Shown here one piece after another: positions 34,994 to 42,083 of a DNA stretch of 64,000 nucleotides. The first letter of the stretch is position 1, and every line of letters starts with the position of its first letter. The stretch is from UBA3537 sp038138145 (lineage in GTDB: Bacteria > Bacteroidota > Bacteroidia > Flavobacteriales > Flavobacteriaceae). The stretch is from assembly GCA_038138145.1 (NCBI GenBank), contig JAYQDD010000001.1, positions 388,576-452,575 of the forward strand, in the 5' to 3' direction. The notes below the pieces were generated by a model. The model saw nothing but the letters and a program-made list of their open reading frames with translations. It was not told the origin of the DNA and made no database searches. The translations under genes were made by a program, and so were the position numbers.

Positions 34994-35131
34994 TTGAAAA
35001 AATCAGAGCTCCCGTCAAAAATTTGTGTGGTGTGTAAGCGTCCTTTTTCTTGGCGAAAAAAATGGGCACGGGACTGGGAATTTGTAAAATATTGTAGTAA
35101 GAAATGCAGCAGCAACAAAAGACATCAATAG
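34994..35131 (+). CDS. DUF2256 zinc-ribbon small protein (TTG start)
   Basis: A 45-residue gene, easily missed because it is short, starts with TTG and overlaps the next gene. The sequence ICVVCKRPFSWRKKW followed by FVKYCSKKC matches DUF2256. It has four cysteines in two CxxC-like pairs that should bind one zinc (treble-clef type), with a basic, Trp-rich core. DUF2256 is repeatedly found next to, or fused with, cryptochrome/photolyase genes. It overlaps cry-DASH by 28 bases in a different frame. A nucleic-acid or photolyase partner role is inferred. Confidence 0.85.
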   Translation: MKKSELPSKICVVCKRPFSWRKKWARDWEFVKYCSKKCSSNKRHQ

Positions 35132-36411
35132 TTTGGTTTAGAAACGATTTGAGAGCTCAAGATAATAATGTGCTCAAGTCTGCTTTGGCATCTTCGGATC
35201 GTGTGATTGGCGTCTATTTTTTAGACCCAAAATCATTTGATACCACGAAGTATGGTTTTAAAAAAATGGAGCGCTACAGAGCAAAATTTTTATTAGAAAC
35301 ATTGCAGTGCTTACAAGAAGAACTTCGTAAATTAAACATAAGTTTTCTGGTTTTTAATGCCTCTGCAAAAAGCAAAATGAAAAATCTGATTGAGTCCTAC
35401 AAAGTTCAATCCATTTTCTTGCAAAAAGAGTGGACTCAAGAGGAGCAGTCTGATTTAGAACAGGTAAAAAAAGACTTGCCAAAAGAGGTAAAAGTTCAGG
35501 AATTATACGATCAATTTTTATTTCACCCTACTGATGTTCCTTTTGATTGTTCTGAAACACCAAAAGTATTTACACAGTTTAGGAAACAACTTGAAAAAAA
35601 ATCATCAGTACGGCCAGTTTTTAAAATACAGGCACAAGATAATTCAGCAACACTTGAACATGTGCCAAAAATTCCAACATTAGAAAACTTAGGATTTGAA
35701 GATTTTGAAACCGACAGCCGAACCGTCTTTCCATTTCAGGGTGGAGCGAAATCTGCTGCTAAGCGTTTAGACTATTACTTCTTTGAAAGCAAGGCTTTGG
35801 GCGTCTACAAAAAAACACGAAATGGACTACTTGGCTTGAATTACAGTTCAAAATTTTCACCATGGCTCGCCAATGGTAGTTTGTCCGCACGACAAATTTA
35901 TTGGAAAGTAAAAGCTTTTGAAGAAGAGTATTTTTCTAATCAATCGACCTATTGGTTGGTGTTTGAGTTAATCTGGAGAGACTTTTTTAAATACGTTTCT
36001 TTAAAACACGGGAATGAAATTTTCAAAATTGACGGTATTTTAAAAAATCATTATAAATGGTTTGATCATCAAAAATTTATACAGCAATGGATTGATGGCA
36101 ATACCGCTGATGACTTTGTGAATGCGAACATGATTGAACTCAAAAATACAGGTTGGATGAGTAACCGAGGGCGGCAAAATGTAGCGTCCTATTTTGCTAA
36201 AACACAAAAACTAGATTGGCGCATTGGGGCGGCCTATTTTGAAAGTATGCTTTTAGATTATGATGTACACAGCAATTATGGCAATTGGATGTATGTCGCT
36301 GGAGTTGGTAACGATCCAAGAGATCGAGTGTTCAATGTACAATTGCAAGCACAACGATACGATGCCAACAACAAGTTTAGAGATCAGTGGTTACAAACGA
36401 AACTATTTTAG
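35104..36411 (+). CDS. DASH-family cryptochrome
   Basis: FAD-containing blue-light photoreceptor/photolyase of 435 residues. It has the N-terminal antenna domain (IVWFRNDLRAQDNN) and the FAD domain with the DASH signatures YKKTRNGLLGLNYSSKFSPW, STYWLVFELIWRDFF, MSNRGRQNVASYF and YDVHSNYGNWMYVAGVGND. DASH proteins repair cyclobutane dimers in single-stranded DNA or loops and usually bind MTHF as antenna, which links them to the folE gene in the same cluster. It overlaps the DUF2256 gene and abuts the FeS photolyase. Confidence 0.94.
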   Translation: MQQQQKTSIVWFRNDLRAQDNNVLKSALASSDRVIGVYFLDPKSFDTTKYGFKKMERYRAKFLLETLQCLQEELRKLNISFLVFNASAKSKMKNLIESYKVQSIFLQKEWTQEEQSDLEQVKKDLPKEVKVQELYDQFLFHPTDVPFDCSETPKVFTQFRKQLEKKSSVRPVFKIQAQDNSATLEHVPKIPTLENLGFEDFETDSRTVFPFQGGAKSAAKRLDYYFFESKALGVYKKTRNGLLGLNYSSKFSPWLANGSLSARQIYWKVKAFEEEYFSNQSTYWLVFELIWRDFFKYVSLKHGNEIFKIDGILKNHYKWFDHQKFIQQWIDGNTADDFVNANMIELKNTGWMSNRGRQNVASYFAKTQKLDWRIGAAYFESMLLDYDVHSNYGNWMYVAGVGNDPRDRVFNVQLQAQRYDANNKFRDQWLQTKLF

Positions 36412-37944
36412 ATGAAAACATTACGCCTTATTTTAGGAGATCAATTGAACCAGAACCATTCGTGGTTTTCGGCAGTAGATAATCAGGTTTTGTACTGCAT
36501 TTTTGAAATGCGTCAAGAAACAGATTATGTGCAACACCACATCCAAAAAGTGATTGGTTTTTTTGCAGCTATGCGTGCGTTTTCAGCACAACTTCAACAT
36601 CAGGGGCATAAGGTGGTGTATTTTACTATTAACGACGCTAAAAACCAACAGGATTTAGAACAAAACATAAAGCTACTCATCGAACAAAATGGCATACAAC
36701 ACTTTGAATACCAAGTACCCGACGAATTTCGCTTAGATGAACAATTGAAATCCATCTGCGGCAATATTTCGATTAGCTCAGCAAGTTTCGACACAGAGCA
36801 TTTTTTAACCACCAGAGATGAATTAGCTGAGTTTTTTGAGGGTAAAAAACAACTCCTTATGGAGCGATTTTACAGGTACATGCGCAAAAAACATCATATC
36901 TTAATGAATGGTGAACAACCCGAAGGCGGCACTTGGAATTATGACCACAACAATAGAAAAAAATGGAAAGGACAGCCCGAAATCCCTCCTTACAAGGCAT
37001 TCAAAAACGATATTCAAGAAATTAGAGCAGATATTGCAACGAGTGGGATAAAAACCATTGGAAACTTTGAAGAATCATATTTTGAGAATCCCATAAATTT
37101 GGATCAAGCGCAACAACAGTTGTCCTATTTTTGTCATGCTTTACTTCCGTATTTTGGCGATTTTCAAGATGCGTTGCACACAGATGAAGTTTATCTGTTT
37201 CACTCGCGCCTATCGTTCGCGATGAATCTAAAAATCATAAGTCCGAAAGAAATTATTCTTAGTGTTCTAGAGGCCTACCGCAAAAACATGGACCGCATCA
37301 GTATCGAGCAAACCGAGGGCTTTATACGTCAAGTGATTGGATGGCGAGAATATATGAGAGGCATGTATTGGAAGGAAATGCCAACGTACAAATCCTTAAA
37401 TACCCTGGAAAATTATGGTTCTATTCCAGATTTTTTCTGGACTGGTGAAACGAAAATGAATTGTCTTCATAAAACCATCAAAAACTCACTAGATCACGCT
37501 TATGCCCATCATATTCAGCGGTTAATGATTACGGGGAATTATTTACTCTTGACACAAACCCATCCTGATGCTGTAGATGACTGGTATTTAGGCATTTATA
37601 TCGATGCCATAGAATGGGTTCAATTGCCAAACACTCGAGGGATGAGTCAGTATGCAGATGGTGGAAAAATTGCTACTAAGCCCTACGTATCGTCTGGAAG
37701 CTATATCAATAAAATGAGCAACTATTGTGGCTCATGCCAATACAATGTCAAAGACCGTCTTGGCGAAAATGCATGCCCTTTCAACAGTTTGTATTGGAAT
37801 TTTTTGGACGACAACAAGTCAAAACTCTTCAACAACCAACGTATGCGCATGATGTATTCTGTGTTGAACAAATTTTCAAATGAAGAACTTTACGAGATGA
37901 AACTTAGAGCTGCTGAAATTTCAACCCATCCAGAGCGTTTTTAA
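36412..37944 (+). CDS. Iron-sulfur bacterial cryptochrome/(6-4) photolyase (FeS-BCP)
   Basis: 510 residues of the prokaryotic (6-4) photolyase group (Agrobacterium PhrB type). The four [4Fe-4S] cysteines are all present: Cys351, Cys439, Cys442 and Cys455, each one position beyond the Agrobacterium residues. The start RLILGDQLNQNHSWF and the block RQVIGWREYMRGMYW are family hallmarks. Such enzymes use FAD plus a lumazine antenna (6,7-dimethyl-8-ribityllumazine) and repair (6-4) photoproducts or act as light sensors. It is the last gene of the first light operon, starting one base after cry-DASH. Confidence 0.95.
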   Translation: MKTLRLILGDQLNQNHSWFSAVDNQVLYCIFEMRQETDYVQHHIQKVIGFFAAMRAFSAQLQHQGHKVVYFTINDAKNQQDLEQNIKLLIEQNGIQHFEYQVPDEFRLDEQLKSICGNISISSASFDTEHFLTTRDELAEFFEGKKQLLMERFYRYMRKKHHILMNGEQPEGGTWNYDHNNRKKWKGQPEIPPYKAFKNDIQEIRADIATSGIKTIGNFEESYFENPINLDQAQQQLSYFCHALLPYFGDFQDALHTDEVYLFHSRLSFAMNLKIISPKEIILSVLEAYRKNMDRISIEQTEGFIRQVIGWREYMRGMYWKEMPTYKSLNTLENYGSIPDFFWTGETKMNCLHKTIKNSLDHAYAHHIQRLMITGNYLLLTQTHPDAVDDWYLGIYIDAIEWVQLPNTRGMSQYADGGKIATKPYVSSGSYINKMSNYCGSCQYNVKDRLGENACPFNSLYWNFLDDNKSKLFNNQRMRMMYSVLNKFSNEELYEMKLRAAEISTHPERF

Positions 37945-37963
37945 TCTGTTAAAGAAAGATTAA

Positions 37964-37985
37964 AAATGTTAATATTTGTTTAATT
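37964..37985 (+). repeat. 22-bp light-cluster upstream repeat, copy 2
   Basis: Same tandem TGTTAAT/TGTTTAAT block as 32313-32334 (one base different in 22). It is 26 bases before the TAAGTTTG box at 38012, exactly as in copy 1. Confidence 0.55.
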
Positions 37986-38011
37986 GTAACAGCTAATGGA
38001 ATAACATTAAG

Positions 38012-38029
38012 TAAGTTTGATTAAACAAA
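38012..38029 (+). promoter_or_regulatory. -7 box TAAGTTTG fused to palindrome TTTGATTAAACAAA
   Basis: TAAGTTTG (38012-38019) fits TAnnTTTG. Its TTTG also begins the near-palindrome at 38016-38029, a layout shared with the proteorhodopsin promoter. It drives the second light operon from about 38025. Confidence 0.5.
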
Positions 38030-38039
38030 TTCATTTACA

Positions 38040-38465
38040 TTGGTTCTAGATACAACACATTACAACAAGGAGCACAAATTACTTATCGATGAATTTGTAG
38101 GTCAATCGTACAGTTTTTGGGAAGCATTAAAGCGTGGAGGTGTTGGATCGAAACGTATGATCGTCGATCAGTTGAGTCCGAATTTAAGTTACATTTCCAA
38201 TAGTGTTTCAGATATTAATTATGCGAATATTGAGCTTAGAAAAAAGGGCGTTTTGATTCACATCACAAAGGGTCTAAAGAATTTTACATGGGCCATCCCT
38301 TTTTATCAGTTGGTTTTTTATAAAACAAATTTTACGAGTATTCACGCTCAAGGCAAATTTATTCACTTCAAAAACTCAAAAACGTTTAAGGAGAATAAAA
38401 CCTTTTTTAAAAATTTAATGCAGGAAAAAATTGATTTCGATCAGCAATATATTTTACCACAATAA
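38040..38465 (+). CDS. Uncharacterized 141-aa protein of the light cluster (TTG start)
   Basis: I cannot assign a family. The N-terminal third is helical and polar (SYSFWEALKRGGVGSKRMI). The middle (about 65-110; IELRKKGVLIHITK, TWAIPFYQLVFYKTN, SIHAQGKFIHF) alternates hydrophobic residues like a small beta-barrel, perhaps PH-like. The end is a charged helix. There is no signal peptide or membrane helix. TTG is the only plausible start after the promoter. Its stop overlaps the DUF2805 ATG (TAATG), so it is the lead gene of the second light operon. Confidence 0.75.
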   Translation: MVLDTTHYNKEHKLLIDEFVGQSYSFWEALKRGGVGSKRMIVDQLSPNLSYISNSVSDINYANIELRKKGVLIHITKGLKNFTWAIPFYQLVFYKTNFTSIHAQGKFIHFKNSKTFKENKTFFKNLMQEKIDFDQQYILPQ

Positions 38466-38737
38466 TGAAACTCAAACCAGTAGAAATAGATAGAATTATA
38501 GAGATGGCATGGGAAGACCGTACCACTTTTGATGCCATTAAATTTCAATTTGGATTGACAGAACAACAAGTAATTGAACTGATGCGTAACCAAATGAAAC
38601 CAAAAAGTTTTAGACATTGGCGTGCAAGAGTTCAAGGAAGAAAAACAAAACATCAGAAATTGCGCAGTTTTGAATCTGGTCGATTCAAATGCAATAGACA
38701 AAGGGCAATTTCAAATAATAAAATTTCAAAACGATAA
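38465..38737 (+). CDS. DUF2805/TIGR03643 family protein
   Basis: Small basic protein of 90 residues matching TIGR03643: an N-terminal helix (EIDRIIEMAWEDRTTFDAI), a helix-turn-helix-like FGLTEQQVIELMRNQMKP, then SFRHWRARVQGRKTKHQKLR. The charge and HTH-like look suggest nucleic-acid binding. The family is found near photolyase/cryptochrome genes, and no function is known. The gene overlaps the uncharacterized gene before it and precedes folE by 6 bases. Confidence 0.82.
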   Translation: MKLKPVEIDRIIEMAWEDRTTFDAIKFQFGLTEQQVIELMRNQMKPKSFRHWRARVQGRKTKHQKLRSFESGRFKCNRQRAISNNKISKR

Positions 38738-38743
38738 ACCTTT

Positions 38744-39427
38744 ATGAATACAAACACCACAAAAACAAAACGCCTCAATGGTTTTTCTCACTACGACATT
38801 GGTGATGACCACCTTTACACTGGTCTAGAAACCCCAATAAAAAAAGATGCTTTTTTGTTGAGTGACGAAGAAAAAAAGAAAAAAATATCCATATTATTCG
38901 AAGAAATTATGAATGTGATGGGTTTAGATCTTGAAGATGATTCTCTGAAAGGTACCCCTGATCGCGTTGCTAAGATGTATATTGATGAAATTTTTTCTGG
39001 GTTAAACCCAAAAAACAAACCAAATATAGCACTGTTTGACAATAAGTACCAGTACAACCAAATGCTGGTAGAAAAAAACATTACATTCTACTCAAATTGT
39101 GAGCATCATTTTGTTCCGATTATAGGGAAGGCACACGTCGCTTATATATCTTCTGGAAAAGTGATTGGTTTATCAAAACTTAACAGGATAGTTCAATACT
39201 ACTCGAAACGCCCACAAGTACAAGAACGACTGACCAATCAAATTGGGGAAGAATTAAAGACAATATTGGGGACCAATGATGTTGCTGTCATCATAGATGC
39301 AAAACATCTTTGTGTTTCGTCCAGGGGAATAAAAGATGAAACCTCTGCTACAGTCACTGCTTTTTATAGCGGTGCTTTCAATAGCTCAGCCAAAATCGCA
39401 GAGCTCAATAATTACATAAAATCATAA
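38744..39427 (+). CDS. folE: GTP cyclohydrolase I
   Basis: Converts GTP to dihydroneopterin triphosphate, the first step to folates and pterins. The 227 residues contain the zinc ligands Cys and His in NCEHHFVPI, Cys again in AKHLCVSSRG, and the active-site GKVIGLSKLNRI. In this cluster it likely boosts supply of the MTHF antenna used by DASH cryptochromes and CPD photolyases. It may be a second, light-linked copy if a housekeeping folE exists elsewhere; that cannot be seen here. Confidence 0.95.
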   Translation: MNTNTTKTKRLNGFSHYDIGDDHLYTGLETPIKKDAFLLSDEEKKKKISILFEEIMNVMGLDLEDDSLKGTPDRVAKMYIDEIFSGLNPKNKPNIALFDNKYQYNQMLVEKNITFYSNCEHHFVPIIGKAHVAYISSGKVIGLSKLNRIVQYYSKRPQVQERLTNQIGEELKTILGTNDVAVIIDAKHLCVSSRGIKDETSATVTAFYSGAFNSSAKIAELNNYIKS

Positions 39428-39428
39428 G

Positions 39429-39653
39429 ATGAGTGCAGTAAAAGAAGGACATGAATTTTTAAAAAAAGATTTAAAATTCAAAAATACAAGCGAACGGATT
39501 GAGGCCTCAAGAGAAGTCAAAGCTTTGATTTTGGGGATCAATGAGATTTACAAAACAAGCAAGGATCAAAAATTGATGGACTTGATGAAAGACCTCACCG
39601 TCATAAAACAAAAAATCGAAAAACGTTTAAAAGGAAGACCATTAACATCATGA
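39429..39653 (+). CDS. Uncharacterized 74-aa helical protein
   Basis: Short charged protein without recognised family. The first half has an amphipathic helix (GHEFLKKDLKFKN), and the rest is predicted to be two helices rich in Lys, Glu and Leu ending in a basic tail. It starts one base after folE and its stop overlaps the SDR start (ATGA), so it is translated within the operon. It could be a small adaptor, but there is no direct evidence. Confidence 0.7.
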   Translation: MSAVKEGHEFLKKDLKFKNTSERIEASREVKALILGINEIYKTSKDQKLMDLMKDLTVIKQKIEKRLKGRPLTS

Positions 39654-40333
39654 AAACAATCATTATTGTTGGCGGAAGTAAAGGGATTGGTAAAGCGACT
39701 GTTGAAGCCTTATTGGGCACACACAAGGTCATCAACATCAGCAGGACACCTCCAGAAATCACACATGAACATCTGACCCATTACAATTGCGATGTCCTTA
39801 CGGACGATTTACCAACTGTAGACGTTGCAGATGGGCTTATTTATTGTCCAGGAAGCATTAATTTAAAACCATTTAAAAGGTTAAGCTTAGAGGATTTCAG
39901 AACAGATTTTGAAATCAACGTCATCGGTGCTATAAAAGCCATTCAGACCTACGCTCCTGCTCTTTTGCAATCAGAATCGGGATCTATAGTTTTGTTCAGT
40001 ACAGTGGCCACCGCTATGGGAATGCCATTTCATGCTAGTGTTTCTACCGCCAAATCCGCAGTAGAAGGGTTGATGAGATCCGTGGCAGCAGACTTAGCCC
40101 CAAAGGTTAGAGTTAATGCCATAGCACCCACGATTACGCAAACAGATTTGGCCGCAAAACTATTACGCAACGAACGCATGGTAGAAAATACAATTCAGAG
40201 ACACCCATTGAAAAAGTTTTTAGACCCAACCGAAGTTGCGGCAATGGCTCAATATCTGATTTCTGATGCTGCCAAATCCATTTCTGGTCAAGTGTTTAAA
40301 TTAGACTGTGGGATTGTTTCGTTAAAAGTTTAA
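39650..40333 (+). CDS. SDR-fold protein lacking the catalytic tyrosine
   Basis: Rossmann-fold short-chain dehydrogenase/reductase of 227 residues. The nucleotide loop is GGSKGIGKA, and the Asn90 and Ser117 (SIVLFSTVA) positions are kept. However, the YxxxK motif reads VSTAK: Val131 replaces the catalytic Tyr while Lys135 remains. The N-terminal loop is followed by Ser-Arg, suggesting NADP. Either it binds a cofactor without normal catalysis or it uses another residue. It lies between an unknown gene and glutathione peroxidase in the light operon. A pterin-reductase role beside folE is possible but unsupported. Confidence 0.85.
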   Translation: MKTIIIVGGSKGIGKATVEALLGTHKVINISRTPPEITHEHLTHYNCDVLTDDLPTVDVADGLIYCPGSINLKPFKRLSLEDFRTDFEINVIGAIKAIQTYAPALLQSESGSIVLFSTVATAMGMPFHASVSTAKSAVEGLMRSVAADLAPKVRVNAIAPTITQTDLAAKLLRNERMVENTIQRHPLKKFLDPTEVAAMAQYLISDAAKSISGQVFKLDCGIVSLKV

Positions 40334-40334
40334 C

Positions 40335-40883
40335 ATGAAAAAATTAAAACTATTTGTACTAATCTCGGCTTTTTTAAACTTTAATTATGCAGCAGCACAA
40401 TACAACAAAACAATGAATATTTACGATATAGACATTAATGCATTAGATGGTTTACCAATAGACTTGTGCGCTTATAAAGGCAAATACATCATGTTTGTGA
40501 ATGTAGCTTCCGAATGTGGGTTCACCAATCAGTACGAAGGGCTTCAGAAACTTTATGATACTTACAAAGAAGATTTAATGGTGATTGGAGTTCCATGCAA
40601 TCAGTTTGGGCAACAAGAGCCAGGAACATCAAATCAGATTGAAACGTTTTGTAAGAAAAATTATGGTGTTACCTTTCTGATGACCGAAAAAATTAAAGTC
40701 AAAGGAAAAGAAAAACACCCATTGTATGAATGGCTTACGGACAAAAAATTGAATGGAAAAAGTAATACGTCGGTAAAATGGAATTTTCAGAAATTCATAA
40801 TTGGGCGTAATGGAGAATTTATTGATTACTTCTATTCAATGACCAAACCAATGAGTAGTAAAATCACAAAATTAATTCAATAG
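40335..40883 (+). CDS. Glutathione peroxidase family (exported)
   Basis: Thiol peroxidase of 182 residues with an N-terminal signal peptide ending near AAAQ, so it probably works in the periplasm. The catalytic Cys is in NVASECGFTNQYEGLQ, with the Gln/Trp partners in NQFGQQEPG and VKWNFQKFIIG. Bacterial members normally use thioredoxin rather than glutathione. In this cluster it fits removal of lipid or hydrogen peroxides formed in the light. Confidence 0.93.
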   Translation: MKKLKLFVLISAFLNFNYAAAQYNKTMNIYDIDINALDGLPIDLCAYKGKYIMFVNVASECGFTNQYEGLQKLYDTYKEDLMVIGVPCNQFGQQEPGTSNQIETFCKKNYGVTFLMTEKIKVKGKEKHPLYEWLTDKKLNGKSNTSVKWNFQKFIIGRNGEFIDYFYSMTKPMSSKITKLIQ

Positions 40884-40885
40884 CT

Positions 40886-41053
40886 ATGTTTGGATTATTT
40901 AAACGCAAAACAGAAGAAGAAAAATTACAGGACCGCTACAAAAAGCTCATGGCAGAATGGCACGACTTATCGTCTGTTGATCGCTCTGCAAGCGATGCAA
41001 AATATGCGGAAGCTCAAAAAGTATTGGAAGAACTCGATGAATTAAACGCGTAA
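40886..41053 (+). CDS. Lacal_2735 family small protein
   Basis: A 55-residue gene placed tightly between glutathione peroxidase (2 bases) and TspO (0 bases). The start MFGLFKRKTEEEKLQDRYKKL is shared with the flavobacterial Lacal_2735 family; the rest is a charged two-helix protein. No function known. Its placement suggests co-expression with the peroxide- and light-response genes. Confidence 0.82.
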   Translation: MFGLFKRKTEEEKLQDRYKKLMAEWHDLSSVDRSASDAKYAEAQKVLEELDELNA

Positions 41054-41515
41054 ATGAAATTTACAGCAACATTAATTGGTTTTTTAGTGCTGAATTTTGG
41101 CGCACTTGCTCTTGGTACATTACTTATGAACAATGGACCAGAGTCTCTGTGGTATAATACATTAAACCAAGCACCATGGACACCGCCAGGATGGGTTTTT
41201 GGGGCGGCTTGGACCTGTGTGATGATCTTTTTTTCTGTGTTTATGACTTTCCTTATTCAACATGAAAATCTTAAAAAAGTTGTAGCCCTTTTTTCCATTC
41301 AATTTGTGCTTAATGTGTCCTGGAATTATGTATTCTTTAATCAGCACCTTACTGCATTAGGGCTTATCAATATCCTTTTGCTCACTATCCTAACATTCTA
41401 TTTTTTATTTGCCTTTAAACCTTCCCTGAATCACAATCGATTTTTTGTACTTCCCTACTGTTTATGGCTTTTAGTAGCCACATCGCTCAACACTTATATT
41501 GTACTTTATAACTAA
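41054..41515 (+). CDS. TspO/MBR family tryptophan-rich sensory protein
   Basis: Five-helix membrane protein of 153 residues. Family marks: the first loop WYNTLNQAPWTPPGWVFG, WTCVMIFFSVF, and the WNYVFFNQHLTALGLINI segment. TspO proteins bind porphyrins and sterol-like ligands and in Rhodobacter tune photosynthesis genes to oxygen and light. Here it fits handling of photo-reactive tetrapyrroles. The ATG follows the previous stop codon directly. Confidence 0.93.
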   Translation: MKFTATLIGFLVLNFGALALGTLLMNNGPESLWYNTLNQAPWTPPGWVFGAAWTCVMIFFSVFMTFLIQHENLKKVVALFSIQFVLNVSWNYVFFNQHLTALGLINILLLTILTFYFLFAFKPSLNHNRFFVLPYCLWLLVATSLNTYIVLYN

Positions 41516-41526
41516 ATGAAACCGAC

Positions 41527-41573
41527 ATGTTAAAATAATTATTAATACGCAGCGGAATGATTATTTTAAACAT
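41527..41573. repeat. Long inverted repeat between TspO and SRPBCC genes
   Basis: Arms 41527-41543 and 41556-41573 pair almost completely (one bulge, one G-T) around a 12-base loop. No T-run follows, so it is not a typical terminator. The TGTTTAAAA character of the arms resembles the light-cluster repeats. It may be an operator or an mRNA processing or stability hairpin. Confidence 0.4.
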
Positions 41574-41615
41574 CAAAGGTTACATGTGACCATTGAAAAC
41601 AATAAATATAAACAC

Positions 41616-42083
41616 ATGAAACTATATACATTACACACCAAACAGAACCTACCGATTTCTGTAGACGAAGCTTGGACATTCTTGTCCAGTCCAGAAAATT
41701 TAAAAACCATTACACCTGATTATATGGGCTTTCATATTCTTTCTGGTGCCGATCGTGAAATGTTTCCAGGACAAATAATTCAATACATTGTCACCCCTGT
41801 ATTGGGCATTAAAACAAAATGGGTGACCGAAATAACCCATGTAAAAGACAAATCATACTTTGTAGACGAGCAACGCTTTGGTCCTTATGCTTTATGGCAC
41901 CACAAACACTTTATACGTCCTATAGAAGGCGGTGTAGAAATGGAGGACATTGTAGACTACAAACTCCCTTTTGGTTGGATAGGCCAATTGGCGCACCCAA
42001 TTTTAGTGAAACCAAAATTGAAAGAGATATTTGATTATCGTCAAAAAAAATTAATTGAACTTTTTGGCCCCTTCCCATCATGA
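41616..42083 (+). CDS. SRPBCC family protein (START-like fold)
   Basis: Hydrophobic-ligand-binding helix-grip protein of about 155 residues. The start KLYTLHTKQNLPISVDEAW, the central Pro-Gly-x-Ile segment, and the late EDIVDYKLPFG with a final helix are typical of the SRPBCC proteins found beside photolyases. Ligand unknown. The ATG at 41616 is preferred to the GTG at 41586. Its TGA overlaps the photolyase ATG (ATGA), so the two are coupled. Confidence 0.85.
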   Translation: MKLYTLHTKQNLPISVDEAWTFLSSPENLKTITPDYMGFHILSGADREMFPGQIIQYIVTPVLGIKTKWVTEITHVKDKSYFVDEQRFGPYALWHHKHFIRPIEGGVEMEDIVDYKLPFGWIGQLAHPILVKPKLKEIFDYRQKKLIELFGPFPS

